DNA of 64,000 nucleotides from an uncultured Oscillospiraceae bacterium (GCA_949878425.1 CATLAL010000009.1:1-64000), one strand, 5' to 3'; counted from the first letter of the stretch, positions 25,601 through 35,262 are shown. A program made the numbers and translations. The notes: generated by a model from the letters alone, not told the origin.

Positions 25601-26377
25601 ATGAAAGTCATCCTGTTGGCCGGGGGCTTCGGCACGCGGATCAGCGAGGAAAGCCAATTCAAGCCCAAGCCCATGGTGGAGCTTGGCGGGATGCCCATAC
25701 TATGGCACATCATGAAGCTGTACAGCCACCACGGCTTCAACGAGTTTATCATCTGCGCGGGGTACAAGCAGCACGTGATCAAGGAGTACTTCGCGGACTA
25801 CTTCCTCCACACCTCGGACGTCACCTACGACTTCACCAACGGGAAAAACGAGATGACCGTCCACCGCAACACCTCGGAGCCCTGGAAGGTGACGGTGGTG
25901 GACACGGGCCTGAACACCATGACCGGGGGCCGGGTGAAGCGGGTGCGGGACTACATAGGAAACGAGCCCTTCATGCTCACCTACGGCGACGGGGTGTCGG
26001 ACCTGGACATTACGGCGCTGGTGAACTACCACCGGTCCCACGGGAAGCTGGTGACCATGTCGGCCTACAACGCGGGGCAGCGCTTCGGCGTGCTGGACGT
26101 GGCCCCGGACGGGCAGATTCGGGAGTTCCGGGAGAAGACCCAGGGGGACGGCAGCCTCATCAACATCGGCTTCATGGTCTGCCAGCCGGCGTTCTTCGAC
26201 TATATCGAGGGCGACGCCACGGTGCTGGAAAAGGCGCCTCTGGAGGCCGCGGCCAAGGAGGGCCAGCTGATGGCCTATAAGCACAGCGGCTTCTGGGGCT
26301 GCATGGACACGGTCCGGGAGAAGGAGCAGCTGGAGAAGCTGTGGGCCGGGGGACAAGCCCCCTGGAAAGTTTGGTAA
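25601..26377 (+). CDS. rfbF: Glucose-1-phosphate cytidylyltransferase
   Basis: 258 residues. It makes CDP-glucose from CTP and glucose-1-phosphate. LLAGGFGTRISEESQFKPKP near residue 4 is the nucleotidyltransferase signature, and LTYGDGVSDLDI near 127 and GFWGCMDTVREK near the end are typical of RfbF. It normally feeds CDP-glucose 4,6-dehydratase (RfbG), but no rfbG or rfbH is present here. The next genes are a UXS-like decarboxylase and a nucleotide-sugar 6-dehydrogenase. GGAGG precedes the ATG by 9 nt. Confidence 0.92.
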   Translation: MKVILLAGGFGTRISEESQFKPKPMVELGGMPILWHIMKLYSHHGFNEFIICAGYKQHVIKEYFADYFLHTSDVTYDFTNGKNEMTVHRNTSEPWKVTVVDTGLNTMTGGRVKRVRDYIGNEPFMLTYGDGVSDLDITALVNYHRSHGKLVTMSAYNAGQRFGVLDVAPDGQIREFREKTQGDGSLINIGFMVCQPAFFDYIEGDATVLEKAPLEAAAKEGQLMAYKHSGFWGCMDTVREKEQLEKLWAGGQAPWKVW

Positions 26378-26388
26378 GGAGAATGGAA

Positions 26389-27486
26389 ATGAAACAGATT
26401 GTGCAGCAGGATCTGGAGCGGATTTATCACGGCCTGACGGAGGCGGAGCGGGCCAAATTTCAAGGCAGCACCGTGCTTTTCACCGGCGGCGCGGGATTTT
26501 TGGGCTTCTACTTCATCCAGTTTTTGACCCACTACCGGGAGGAGCTGGGGATCAGAAAGGTGATCTGCCTGGATAACTTCCAGGTGGGCTGTCCGGCGTG
26601 GCTCAAGGAGCTCGCCGGCGCGGGGGCCGTGGAGTTACATAAGTTCAACGTCATCACCGACGACATCGCCGCCGTAGCCGGGGCGGAGGAGGCGGACTAC
26701 ATCTACCACATGGCCTCCATCGCCTCGCCGATCTTCTACCGGAAGTACCCCATTGAGACCCTGGACGCCAACATCTGGGGCCTGCGCCGCCTGCTGGACT
26801 TCTACTGCGAAAAGCCCATCAGGGCCCTGGCGTTTTACTCCTCCAGTGAGATCTACGGCGACCCCACCCCGGAGAACATCCCCACCCCGGAGACCTACCG
26901 GGGCAACGTGGACTGCCAGGGCCCCCGGGCCTGCTACGACGAGGCCAAGCGGTTCGGGGAGACTATGTGCTACCTGTTCCACCAGAAGTACGGTATGCCC
27001 ATCTCCATTATCAGGCCCTTCAACAACTACGGCCCCGGCATGCGGCTCAACGACGCCCGGGTCCCTGCGGACTTCGCCAACGCCGTGCGGCAGAACCGGG
27101 ATATTGTCATGTTCTCGGACGGCAGTCCCACCCGCACCTTCTGCTATATCAGCGACGCTATTACCGGCTACCTGAAGGCCCTGCTCTACGCCCAGACCGG
27201 CTTTGAGGCCTTCAACATCGGCATGGACAGGCCGGAGATCTCCATCCGGCGTCTGGCGGAGATCTACGCCGAGACGGGGCGGGAGGTTTTCGGCTACACC
27301 GGCCGGACCCAATTCGCCGTGTCCGAGGACGCCGACTACCTGAAGAACAACCCCAACCGGCGCTGCCCGGTGATCGACAAGGCCCGGAGTCTGCTGGGCT
27401 ACGCGCCCCAGGTGCCGGTGGAGCAGGGCGTGCGGTATTTCCTGGAGTACATCAGGGAGAGCAGGGAGGAGGAGCTCATATGGTAA
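26389..27486 (+). CDS. Extended SDR, UDP-glucuronate decarboxylase (UXS)-like
   Basis: A 365-residue NAD-dependent sugar-nucleotide enzyme. The Rossmann motif is GGAGFLG near residue 30. SSEIYGDP and CYDEAKRFGE (the Tyr-x-x-x-Lys catalytic pair) are followed by NNYGPGM and a DARVPADF block. This spacing matches UDP-xylose synthase-type decarboxylases closely. It is inferred to decarboxylate an NDP-glucuronate made by the next gene's product. The start chosen is the ATG at 26389, 7 nt after AAGGAG; an ATG two codons earlier is too close to that site. It overlaps the dehydrogenase gene by 7 nt. Confidence 0.82.
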   Translation: MKQIVQQDLERIYHGLTEAERAKFQGSTVLFTGGAGFLGFYFIQFLTHYREELGIRKVICLDNFQVGCPAWLKELAGAGAVELHKFNVITDDIAAVAGAEEADYIYHMASIASPIFYRKYPIETLDANIWGLRRLLDFYCEKPIRALAFYSSSEIYGDPTPENIPTPETYRGNVDCQGPRACYDEAKRFGETMCYLFHQKYGMPISIIRPFNNYGPGMRLNDARVPADFANAVRQNRDIVMFSDGSPTRTFCYISDAITGYLKALLYAQTGFEAFNIGMDRPEISIRRLAEIYAETGREVFGYTGRTQFAVSEDADYLKNNPNRRCPVIDKARSLLGYAPQVPVEQGVRYFLEYIRESREEELIW

Positions 27487-28727
27487 CCGTCGTCGGATTG
27501 GGATTTGTTGGGCTGACCACGGCCCTGGGCTTCGCGGAGTACGGCCACAAGGTCTACGGCATCGAGGTGAACGAGGCCAGGATGGCCACCATCCAGTCCG
27601 GGAGGCTGCCCTTCCTGGAGCCGGGGCTGGACGAGGCCCTTACCCGCCACCTGGGGAAAAACTTTATCCCCACCACAGACTGGGAAACCGCCGTGGCGGA
27701 CAGCGACTACGTCTACTACTGCGTGGGGACCCCTTACGGCGAGGACGGCCAGGCGGACCTCACCTACCTCTACGCCGCCATTGAGCAGACCCTGGCGGCT
27801 GTCCATGACGGCAAATTCCGGGTTCTGGTGACCAAGTCCACCATCCCGCCCTCCACCACAGAGAGGCGCGTCATCCCCTTCCTGGAGGAGCGGGGCGTCC
27901 GGGTTCCGGAGCAGCTGGGCGTGGCCAACAATCCGGAGTTTCTGCGGGAGGGCCACTGCTGGGAGGACTTCACCCACGCGGACCGGATCGTCCTGGGGGT
28001 CAGCGACCAGCGGAGTGAGGAGATGCTCCGCAGGCTCTACGCCAAGGAGCGCGCCCCCATCTGCTGTGTGTCCCTGAACACGGGGGAATTCATCAAGTAC
28101 CTCTCCAACACCAGCCTGGCCTGCCTCATCAGCTTTGCCAACGAGATGAGCCTGGCGGCGGACGCCATTGGCGGCATTGACGTGGCAGACGCCTTCCGCA
28201 TCCTGCATATGGATAAGCGCTGGCAGACCGGGGGCATCCGGGCCTACTTCTACCCCGGGTGCGGCTACGGCGGCTACTGCCTGCCCAAGGACACCAACGC
28301 CTTCCACGCGGTGGCGAAGGGCTGCGGCTTTGACGGCCGGATTCTGGGGGATACCATCCGGCTCAACGACGAGATGCCGGAGGCCACAGCCCGGCGGATC
28401 ATCCGGGCCGCCGGAGAGGACCGGGAGAAGTGCATCGGCATCCTGGGATTGTCCTTCAACCCGGGCAGCGACGATGTGCGGGACACCCCCAGCGCCAAGA
28501 TTATCCAGGCGCTCAACGAGGCCGGGTACCGGAATATTGTGGCCTATGACCCGGTGGCGGCGGAGGAGTTCCAGAAGCACTACGATCTGCGCTGCCGCTA
28601 CGCGGATACATATGAGCAACTGCTGGAGCAGGCGGAGACGGTGGCCATTACCACCGCCTGGCCGGAGTTTAAGGGACTGCGGGAAAAGACCGGCAAGCCG
28701 ATTGTGGACTGCCGGTACATGCTTTGA
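27480..28727 (+). CDS. Nucleotide-sugar 6-dehydrogenase (UDP-glucose dehydrogenase family)
   Basis: A 415-residue four-electron dehydrogenase converting an NDP-hexose to its uronate. The N-terminal GLGFVG binds NAD. NNPEFLREG near residue 147 and the catalytic cysteine in GYGGYCLPKD near 265 are intact. The C-terminal half has the UDP-binding fold. Given rfbF two genes upstream, the substrate may be CDP-glucose, not UDP-glucose (inference). GGAGGAG lies just before the ATG, inside the upstream gene. The stop codon is the first part of repeat copy R2. Confidence 0.88.
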   Translation: MVTVVGLGFVGLTTALGFAEYGHKVYGIEVNEARMATIQSGRLPFLEPGLDEALTRHLGKNFIPTTDWETAVADSDYVYYCVGTPYGEDGQADLTYLYAAIEQTLAAVHDGKFRVLVTKSTIPPSTTERRVIPFLEERGVRVPEQLGVANNPEFLREGHCWEDFTHADRIVLGVSDQRSEEMLRRLYAKERAPICCVSLNTGEFIKYLSNTSLACLISFANEMSLAADAIGGIDVADAFRILHMDKRWQTGGIRAYFYPGCGYGGYCLPKDTNAFHAVAKGCGFDGRILGDTIRLNDEMPEATARRIIRAAGEDREKCIGILGLSFNPGSDDVRDTPSAKIIQALNEAGYRNIVAYDPVAAEEFQKHYDLRCRYADTYEQLLEQAETVAITTAWPEFKGLREKTGKPIVDCRYML

Positions 28728-28765
28728 TATTTTTTCTTGAAAGAAAAAGGATCAAAAAGAACTTT
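28725..28765 (+). repeat. Palindromic repeat family 2, copy R2
   Basis: A TTTTTTCTTGAAAGAAAAAG palindrome followed by ATCAAAAAGAACTTT. It begins at the stop codon of the dehydrogenase gene and fills the only sizeable gap (about 60 nt) inside the glycan operon. A weak hairpin here might reduce read-through into the last two genes. Confidence 0.75.
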
Positions 28766-28786
28766 AATCAGGAATATGAGGTGCGC

Positions 28787-29701
28787 ATGAAAAAGGCTGT
28801 CATCACCGGGGCGGGCGGGTTCATCGGGAGGAACCTGACCAGGCGGCTGCTCCGGGAGAACATCGCGGTATACGCCATCGACGTGGATACGGCCCGGATT
28901 CCGCGTCTGGAGGGCGTTACGGCCCTGGACACGGACATCGGGGACAGGGCCGCCCTCTCCCGCGTTCTGAAGGAGGCGGACGTGCTCTACCACTTGGCTT
29001 GGGCCGGGGTGAGCACGGACGTGAAAAACGAGATTGGGAGGCAGATGTCCAATCTGCCCCTGGCCATGGCGGCGCTGGAGGCCTGCCGGGAGGCCGGGTG
29101 CGGCCACGTTGTCATCCCCGGCTCCGCCTCGGAGTACGCCTACTGCGGCCAGACCATCGACGGGGCCAATCTGCCCGCGCCGGGGGACGCCTATGCCGCC
29201 GCCAAGGCGGCGGCCCAGGTGCTCTGCCAGTGGTACGCCCGCCAGCACGGCCTGAACCTGAACTGGCTCCTCATCGGCAGCATCTACGGCCCCGGCCGCA
29301 ATGACAGCAACGTCCTCACCTACACCATCAAGGCCCTGCTGCGGGGGGAGGAGACGAAGTACTCCAAGCTGGAGCAGATGTGGGACTACATCTACATCGA
29401 CGACCTGATGGAGGCGCTGTACCTGGTGGGGCTCCGGGGGAGGCCGGACACGGTCTACCCTGTGGGCTCCGGCGAGGCGCGGCCCCTGGCGGACTACATC
29501 CGGCAGATCCAGGCGGCCATCGCGCCGGAGGCCCCCCTGGGCATCGGGGAGCTGCCCTACAAGCTGGGGGCCAAGCCGGACAACTCGGTGCTGGACATCT
29601 CCCGCCTGCGGGAGGACACCGGCTTTGCCCCCCGGGTCTCCTTCGGGGAGGGGATCGGGAGGACCATCGCCTATTTCAGAGAAATGGAGCAGACGCAATG
29701 A
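28787..29701 (+). CDS. NAD-dependent epimerase/dehydratase (extended SDR)
   Basis: A 304-residue nucleotide-sugar epimerase-type enzyme. GAGGFIG near residue 8 binds NAD. The catalytic pair sits in DAYAAAKAAAQ. YGPGRNDSN and YIYIDDLMEALY are typical later motifs. The start is the ATG at 28787 after GAGGTG; sequence upstream is repeat-derived. In the pathway suggested by its neighbours it would epimerise the decarboxylated sugar at C4. Its exact reaction is not determined by the sequence. It overlaps the mutase gene by 4 nt. Confidence 0.82.
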   Translation: MKKAVITGAGGFIGRNLTRRLLRENIAVYAIDVDTARIPRLEGVTALDTDIGDRAALSRVLKEADVLYHLAWAGVSTDVKNEIGRQMSNLPLAMAALEACREAGCGHVVIPGSASEYAYCGQTIDGANLPAPGDAYAAAKAAAQVLCQWYARQHGLNLNWLLIGSIYGPGRNDSNVLTYTIKALLRGEETKYSKLEQMWDYIYIDDLMEALYLVGLRGRPDTVYPVGSGEARPLADYIRQIQAAIAPEAPLGIGELPYKLGAKPDNSVLDISRLREDTGFAPRVSFGEGIGRTIAYFREMEQTQ

Positions 29702-30825
29702 AGTATCTGGTGGTTGGCTGCGGCCTGACCGGAGCGGTAATCGCCCGGGAGCTGGCGGAGCGGGGAGCTCAGGTGGAGATCTGGGAGCGCCGGGACCACA
29801 TCGGCGGCAATCTGTACGACTACACAGACGAGCACGGCTTCCTGGTGCAGAAGTACGGTCCCCATGCCTTCCACACAACAAAAAAGGAGCTCTACGACTA
29901 CATCTGCCGGTTCGCCCGGTGGCGGGAGTACCATCTGACCTGCGGCGCGGTGTGGGACGGGAAGTATACGCCCACGCCCTTCAACTTTACAACCGTCGAC
30001 ACCTTTTATCCGCCGGAGGAGGCGGGACGGCTGAGGGAGAAGCTTCGGACCGCCTTTCCGGGGCGGGAGTTCGCCACGGTGGTGGAGGTCCTGGAGCACC
30101 CGGACGGGGAGGTCCGGGGGTATGCGGAGTACCTCTTTCAGAAGGACTACGCCCCCTACACCGCCAAGCAGTGGGGCGTCTCCCCGGAGGAGATCGACCC
30201 CAGCGTGCTCAAGCGGGTCCCCCTGCGCTTCTCCTACGGGGAGGGGTACTTCCCGGACCAGTACCAGGTGCTGCCGGAGACGTCCTACACCGCTTTTTTT
30301 GAGGGCCTCCTGGACCACCCCGGCATCAGCGTCCGGCTGGGGGTGGAGGCCCTGGAGCGGCTGGAAATAAGGGAGAACAGGCTCTGCGGCGTGCCGGCGG
30401 AGAGTACCGTGGTCTACACCGGAGCTCTGGACGAGCTCTTCGGCTGCGTCTATGGCAGGCTGCCCTACCGCTCCCTGCGGTTCCAGTGGCGCTTCTCCCG
30501 GGAGGAGAGCTTCCAGCAGGCCCCTATCGTGGCCTACCCCCAGGAGAGCGGGTACACCCGGATCACGGAGTACAAGAAGCTGCCCCCGCAGAAGGGGGTT
30601 GGCACCGTCTGCGCGGTGGAGTACCCCGTCCCCTACCGGGAGGGGGAGCAGCCCTATTACCCGGTGCTCACAGCGGACAGCCAGGCGCTGTACGAGAAGT
30701 ACCGCGCCCTGGCCGGGAAGGTCCCTAACCTGGTCTGCTGCGGCCGCCTGGCGGATTTCAAGTACTACAATATGGATCAGGCTCTGGAGCGGGCCCTCCA
30801 GGCCTCCGGCGAAATCATCGGATGA
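29698..30825 (+). CDS. glf: UDP-galactopyranose mutase family protein
   Basis: A 375-residue FAD enzyme that contracts a pyranose NDP-sugar to the furanose form. GCGLTGAVIA near residue 8 binds FAD. IGGNLYDY, YGPHAFHT and PTPFNFTT are hallmark motifs, and FQKDYAPYTAKQWG and GRLADFKYYNMDQAL complete the family pattern. It implies a galactofuranose- or pentofuranose-containing surface glycan. The ATG overlaps the upstream stop (ATGA). It is the last gene of the operon, before a terminator. Confidence 0.93.
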   Translation: MKYLVVGCGLTGAVIARELAERGAQVEIWERRDHIGGNLYDYTDEHGFLVQKYGPHAFHTTKKELYDYICRFARWREYHLTCGAVWDGKYTPTPFNFTTVDTFYPPEEAGRLREKLRTAFPGREFATVVEVLEHPDGEVRGYAEYLFQKDYAPYTAKQWGVSPEEIDPSVLKRVPLRFSYGEGYFPDQYQVLPETSYTAFFEGLLDHPGISVRLGVEALERLEIRENRLCGVPAESTVVYTGALDELFGCVYGRLPYRSLRFQWRFSREESFQQAPIVAYPQESGYTRITEYKKLPPQKGVGTVCAVEYPVPYREGEQPYYPVLTADSQALYEKYRALAGKVPNLVCCGRLADFKYYNMDQALERALQASGEIIG

Positions 30826-30852
30826 GGCCTCCGGCAGACGTCGCCGAGGAAA

Positions 30853-30886
30853 AACTGAGACAGCGTAAGCGCTGCCTCAGTTTTTT
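30853..30886. terminator. Bidirectional terminator between glf and cls
   Basis: AACTGAG-A-CAGCG pairs with CGCTG-C-CTCAGTT (one mismatch), with TTTTTT after it on the plus strand and TTTTT after it on the minus strand. The flanking genes converge. Confidence 0.85.
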
Positions 30887-30917
30887 CTAATTCCCCCAAA
30901 AGGAAAAAACGATGCTC

Positions 30918-32492
30918 TCACATCAGCGGCGCCAGGGGCCGCAAAAGCCAGCCCGTCAGACGGCGCAGGGGTCTCTCTTTGTCCCCCAGGGACACGGCCC
31001 TGCACTGGGCCAGGGTCCGCTGGAAGTCCTCCTCCACCGCCCCAACGGCGGGGCACTGGTAGAGCAGGGCGGCGCACTCGAAGTGGAGGTACAGGCTCCG
31101 GTAGTCCAGGTTGATGCTGCCCACCACGGCGGTGTCGCCGTCGCTGACAAACATCTTGGCGTGGATGAAGCCGGGGGTGTACTCGTAGATCTCCACGCCG
31201 CCCTCCAGCAGCTCCCGGTAGTAGGACCGGGTGACGGCGAATACGGCCCGCTTGTCCGGCACGGAGGGGACGATGATTTTCACGTCCACCCCCCGCTTGG
31301 CGGCGAAGGTCAGGGCGGTGATCATCTCCTGGTCCACAATGAGATAGGGCGTGGTGATGTGGACATAGTCCGAGGCCCGGCTGAGGATGTCCATGTACAC
31401 CATCCGGCCCACCTGCTCCCGGTGGAAGGGGCTGCTGCCGTAGGGCAGCACCCAGCCGGGGGCCTCCACGGCGGCGGAGGCGTCCAGATAGCGGAGGTAG
31501 TCCTCCTCCCCCCGCTTGCTGACGTTCCACATCTGCAAAAACAGGAGGGTAAAGGCCCGCACCGCCTCCCCGGTGAGCAGAACGGCGGTGTCCTTCCAGT
31601 GGCCGTGGAGCCGGCGGCGGTTGATGTACTCGTCCGCCAGGTTGACGCCGCCGGTAAAGGCGCAGCGCCCGTCCACCACCAGGATTTTCCGGTGGTCCCG
31701 GTTGTTGTAGTGGGTGGAGACCAGAGGGCGCAATGGCGCGTACATCTTGCAGTGGATGCCCAGCTTCTCCAGCTGGCCGGGGTACTGGTAGGGCAGCTTC
31801 CCAATGGCGCAGGTGCCGTCGTAGAGCACGCGGACCTCCACACCCGCCTGGGCCTTCCGCTCCAGCACGCTGAGGATACGGCCCCACATGTAGCCCTCCT
31901 CCACAATGAAGTACTCCAGGAAGATAAAGCGCTCCGCCTGCTCCAATTGGCGGAGGACCTCCTGAAAAAACGCCTCCCCGCTCTCCAGGTACAAAGCGCC
32001 GGAGTTCTCGTAGAAGCGCTGGCCGGCGCTTCGCTCCATATAGGTCCCCAGGCCCGCCAGCGCCCGGTCCCTCTCTTGCAGGCGGGAGAGGACCTCCGGG
32101 CAGGGCGGCGTATAGGGGGCGGTTTCCCGGCTGATCTCCTCCAGGCGCGCCCTGGCCAGCCGGTGGCCCAGCTCCAGATCCACAAAGAGGTAGAGGGGCA
32201 CGGCGAAAACAGGGGCCAGCATAATGAGGAGAATCCAGGTGATCTTGATGGCCGGGTTGGCCGGCCTATTCACCACAACCAGCGCCACCGCCAGACTCAG
32301 CAGCATGGAGCCGCCGTAAACCGTGTACTCCCCCAGCCGGAAAAATCCGGCGAACAGCAGGAGGAGCTGGGCCGCCAGCAGCGCCAGGATCAGAGCCGTC
32401 CGTCCAAAAACCAGCCGGCCCAGCCCCCGCTTGCCCTTGTTCAGCAGCAGCACGGCGTCCTCCTCCAGACGGGGCTTTCGCTTCTCCTCCAT
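30918..32492 (-). CDS. cls: Cardiolipin synthase
   Basis: A 524-residue membrane phospholipase-D-family enzyme that condenses phosphatidylglycerol into cardiolipin. Three hydrophobic N-terminal segments (about 30-110) are followed by two HKD sites: HYNNRDHRKILVVDG near residue 250 and HAKMFVSDGDTAVVGSIN near 430. AAGGAGG lies 7 nt before the ATG. It is alone in its transcription unit, with its own promoter. Confidence 0.93.
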   Translation of the reverse strand: MEEKRKPRLEEDAVLLLNKGKRGLGRLVFGRTALILALLAAQLLLLFAGFFRLGEYTVYGGSMLLSLAVALVVVNRPANPAIKITWILLIMLAPVFAVPLYLFVDLELGHRLARARLEEISRETAPYTPPCPEVLSRLQERDRALAGLGTYMERSAGQRFYENSGALYLESGEAFFQEVLRQLEQAERFIFLEYFIVEEGYMWGRILSVLERKAQAGVEVRVLYDGTCAIGKLPYQYPGQLEKLGIHCKMYAPLRPLVSTHYNNRDHRKILVVDGRCAFTGGVNLADEYINRRRLHGHWKDTAVLLTGEAVRAFTLLFLQMWNVSKRGEEDYLRYLDASAAVEAPGWVLPYGSSPFHREQVGRMVYMDILSRASDYVHITTPYLIVDQEMITALTFAAKRGVDVKIIVPSVPDKRAVFAVTRSYYRELLEGGVEIYEYTPGFIHAKMFVSDGDTAVVGSINLDYRSLYLHFECAALLYQCPAVGAVEEDFQRTLAQCRAVSLGDKERPLRRLTGWLLRPLAPLM

Positions 32493-32521
32493 GGTTCCGC
32501 CTCCTTCTATTTTTTACCGCC

Positions 32522-32550
32522 ATTTTAACACAGCTCCGATTTCATTGCAA
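32522..32550 (-). promoter_or_regulatory. Promoter of cls
   Basis: On the minus strand, TTGCAA (32545-32550), a 17-nt spacer and TAAAAT (32522-32527), 30 nt before the ATG. Confidence 0.75.
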
Positions 32551-32616
32551 CATCCTAACAGCCTCCCCCATTTTTTGAAACCCTGCGGCAAAGCCCCCCG
32601 GATTGGCCTGCCGCTC

Positions 32617-32645
32617 TTGACTTTTTCCCCCAGACAAGTTAAGAT
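32617..32645 (+). promoter_or_regulatory. Promoter of pyrG
   Basis: TTGACT (32617-32622), a 17-nt spacer and TAAGAT (32640-32645). Confidence 0.6.
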
Positions 32646-32696
32646 ACAAGAGGTGTAAATCTTTGGAATCTGGCGTGTGGCAGAGGAGGACAACCT

Positions 32697-34313
32697 GTGG
32701 CAGTCAAATATATCTTTGTGACGGGCGGCGTAGTCTCCGGCTTGGGCAAGGGGATCACCGCCGCCTCTTTGGGCCGCCTGCTCAAGCAGCGGGGCCTGCG
32801 GGTGAAGGTCCAGAAGCTGGACCCCTATCTGAACGTGGACCCGGGCACCATGAGCCCCTACCAGCACGGGGAGGTGTTCGTCACCGACGACGGCGCGGAG
32901 ACAGACCTGGATCTGGGCCACTACGAGCGGTTTATCGACGAGAGCCTGGACGTGAACTCCTCCGTCTCCTCGGGCAAGGTCTACTGGGACGTGCTCAGCC
33001 GGGAGCGCCGGGGGGACTACCTGGGCGGGACCGTGCAGATCATCCCCCACATCACCGGGGAGATCAAGCGGCGCATCTACGCCCTGGACACCCCGGAGGC
33101 GGACGTGGCCATTGTGGAGATCGGCGGCACGGTGGGCGACATCGAGTCCCAGCCCTTCCTGGAGTCCATCCGGCAGGTGGCGGCGGAGCGGGGGCGCAAC
33201 AACGTGATGTTCATCCACGTCTCCCTCATCGTCTCCATCCCCGGCACCGGGGAGCTCAAGAGCAAGCCCACCCAGCACTCGGCCAAGGAGCTTTTGAGCC
33301 TGGGGATTCAGCCCGACGTGATCATGTGCCGCAGCGACGAGAAGATCCCCCAGGATATTCTGGAGAAAATCTCCCTCTTCTGCAACATCCCCCGGGAGAA
33401 CGCCATTCCCAACCTGACGGCGGGGCTGCTCTACGAGGTGCCCCTGATGCTGGAGCGGGAGGGTCTGGCGGACGTGGTGGTGCGGCGGCTGGGGCTCATT
33501 TGCCATATGCCGGACCTCACGGAGTGGGCCACCATGGTCCACCGGGCCAAGCACCCTAAGGGGACGGTGAAGATCGCCCTGGTGGGGAAATATGTGGCTC
33601 TCCACGACGCGTACCTCTCCGTGGTGGAGGCTCTGACCCACGGTGGGATTGCCAACGGCGTCAAGGTGGAGATCAAGTGGGTCAACAGCGAGGCGGTGAC
33701 CGACGAGAGCGCCGCCGGCTGGCTCTCCGACTGCGCCGGTATTCTGGTGCCCGGCGGGTTCGGGGACCGGGGCATTGAGGGCAAGATCAGCGCCATCCGT
33801 TACGCCCGGGAGAACAAAATCCCCTTCCTGGGCATCTGCCTGGGCATGCAGATGGCGGTGGTGGAGCTGGCTCGGCATGCTGCCGGCCTGGAGGACGCCC
33901 ACTCCAGCGAGCTGGCCCCGCTGACGAAGCACCCGGTGATCGGCCTCATGCCGGACCAGGTGGGCGTGACGGACAAGGGCGGCACCATGCGCCTGGGGAG
34001 CTGCCCCTGCCTGCTGAAGGAGGGCACCCGGGCCGCCGCCGCCTACGGCGCGGACCGCATCGACGAGCGCCACCGCCACCGCTACGAGTTCAACAACGAC
34101 TACCGGGAGGTCCTAGAGGCCGCAGGCCTGATCCTATCCGGCCTCTCGCCGGACGGGCGGCTGGTGGAGATCGTGGAGCTGGCGGACCACCCCTGGTTTG
34201 TGGGCGTGCAGTTCCATCCGGAGCTGAAGAGCCGGCCCAACCGGGCCCACCCGCTGTTCCGCGAGTTTATCGCCGCCGCCAAGACGGCCAGTCAGACCGC
34301 CGGCAGCAATTGA
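32697..34313 (+). CDS. pyrG: CTP synthase
   Basis: A 538-residue enzyme that aminates UTP to CTP using glutamine. The synthetase domain opens with [19 protein letters not shown]. The C-terminal class I glutamine amidotransferase has GICLGMQ (Cys nucleophile) near residue 381 and GVQFHPE near 508. The length is normal. Translation starts at a GTG after GAGGAGG. B. subtilis pyrG is controlled by reiterative G addition; the initiating bases here were not recognised as such a site. degV follows 16 nt later. CTP feeds the cytidylyltransferase in the nearby glycan operon only in a general sense. Confidence 0.97.
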   Translation: MAVKYIFVTGGVVSGLGKGITAASLGRLLKQRGLRVKVQKLDPYLNVDPGTMSPYQHGEVFVTDDGAETDLDLGHYERFIDESLDVNSSVSSGKVYWDVLSRERRGDYLGGTVQIIPHITGEIKRRIYALDTPEADVAIVEIGGTVGDIESQPFLESIRQVAAERGRNNVMFIHVSLIVSIPGTGELKSKPTQHSAKELLSLGIQPDVIMCRSDEKIPQDILEKISLFCNIPRENAIPNLTAGLLYEVPLMLEREGLADVVVRRLGLICHMPDLTEWATMVHRAKHPKGTVKIALVGKYVALHDAYLSVVEALTHGGIANGVKVEIKWVNSEAVTDESAAGWLSDCAGILVPGGFGDRGIEGKISAIRYARENKIPFLGICLGMQMAVVELARHAAGLEDAHSSELAPLTKHPVIGLMPDQVGVTDKGGTMRLGSCPCLLKEGTRAAAAYGADRIDERHRHRYEFNNDYREVLEAAGLILSGLSPDGRLVEIVELADHPWFVGVQFHPELKSRPNRAHPLFREFIAAAKTASQTAGSN

Positions 34314-34329
34314 GAAAGGAAGCGATCCC

Positions 34330-35196
34330 ATGCGCGACTACGTGATTTTAACCGACAGCTGCTGCGACTTCCCCGCCCAAATGGTCAAGGAGCTGGGCAT
34401 CACCGTACTTCCCCTCTCCTTCTTCATGGAGGGCCGGGAATACTTCAACTACCCGGACAACCGGGACATGGACCCGGAGGATTTTTACGCCAAGCTCCGC
34501 TCCGGGATGCTGGGCACCACCTCCGCCGTCAGCGCCGGCATGTTTGAGGCGGCGATGACGCCTATTGTGGAGGCTGGAAAGGATATATTGTGTATCGCCT
34601 TCTCCTCCGGCCTCTCCACCACGTATCAGTCGGCCTGCATCGCGGCGGCGGATGTGCTGGAGAAATATCCGGAGAGCAAGGTTCTGGTGGTGGACAGCCT
34701 GGCGGCCTCCCTGGGCCAGGGAATGCTGGTGTACCTGGCGGCGCGGGAGAAGGCCAGGGGCCGGACCATCGAGGAGGTCCGGGACTTTGCGGCGGAGCGG
34801 CGGAGCCATATCTGCCACTGGTTTACGGTGGATGATTTGAACCACCTCAAGCGGGGAGGCCGGGTCTCGGCGGCGGCGGCACTGGTGGGCACCATGCTGC
34901 AAATGAAGCCCGTGCTCCACGTGGACGACGAGGGCCACCTCATTCCCGTGGAGAAGGTCCGGGGCCGCAAGGCGTCCATCAACGCCCTTTTGAAGAAGAT
35001 GGACGAGCTGGTGGAGGACCCCTCCGTTGTGTTCATCAGCCACGGCGGCTGTAAGGAGGAGGCCGAGGCCCTGGGCCGGACCATCCGGGAGAAATACCCT
35101 GTGGAGCGGATGGAAATCAACTATGTGGGCCCCGTCATCGGCAACCACTCCGGCCCCGGCACTCTGGCCCTCTTCTTCCAGGGGAAGCACAAGTAG
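34330..35196 (+). CDS. DegV family fatty-acid-binding protein
   Basis: A 288-residue two-domain DegV protein. In Firmicutes these (FakB) bind fatty acids and present them to the kinase FakA. ILTDSCCDFP at the N-terminus, GTTSAVSAG near residue 62 (the conserved Thr-Ser region), FSSGLSTTYQSA near 95 and GPVIGNHSGPG near the end are family marks. AAAGGAAG precedes the ATG. It is probably co-transcribed with pyrG. Confidence 0.9.
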   Translation: MRDYVILTDSCCDFPAQMVKELGITVLPLSFFMEGREYFNYPDNRDMDPEDFYAKLRSGMLGTTSAVSAGMFEAAMTPIVEAGKDILCIAFSSGLSTTYQSACIAAADVLEKYPESKVLVVDSLAASLGQGMLVYLAAREKARGRTIEEVRDFAAERRSHICHWFTVDDLNHLKRGGRVSAAAALVGTMLQMKPVLHVDDEGHLIPVEKVRGRKASINALLKKMDELVEDPSVVFISHGGCKEEAEALGRTIREKYPVERMEINYVGPVIGNHSGPGTLALFFQGKHK

Positions 35197-35222
35197 CCCC
35201 TGAGTGTTACAAGCAAAATATC

Positions 35223-35262
35223 AAAGGACCGGGCTGCGCATCCGCGCCGCCCGGTCCTTTAT
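35223..35262 (+). terminator. Intrinsic terminator after degV
   Basis: A 12-bp perfect stem, 35223-35234 with 35249-35260. The 3' arm itself ends in TTT, then ATTCTCT. Confidence 0.75.

Noticed and set aside
29380-29697. An apparent N-terminal extension of the mutase gene
   Set aside because: It overlaps the epimerase gene out of frame. The flavin-binding start MKYLVVGCG at 29698 is the real beginning.
32697-32720. Reiterative-transcription control of pyrG as in B. subtilis
   Set aside because: The expected run of Cs and Gs at the start of transcription was not seen near the predicted site, so the mechanism could not be supported.
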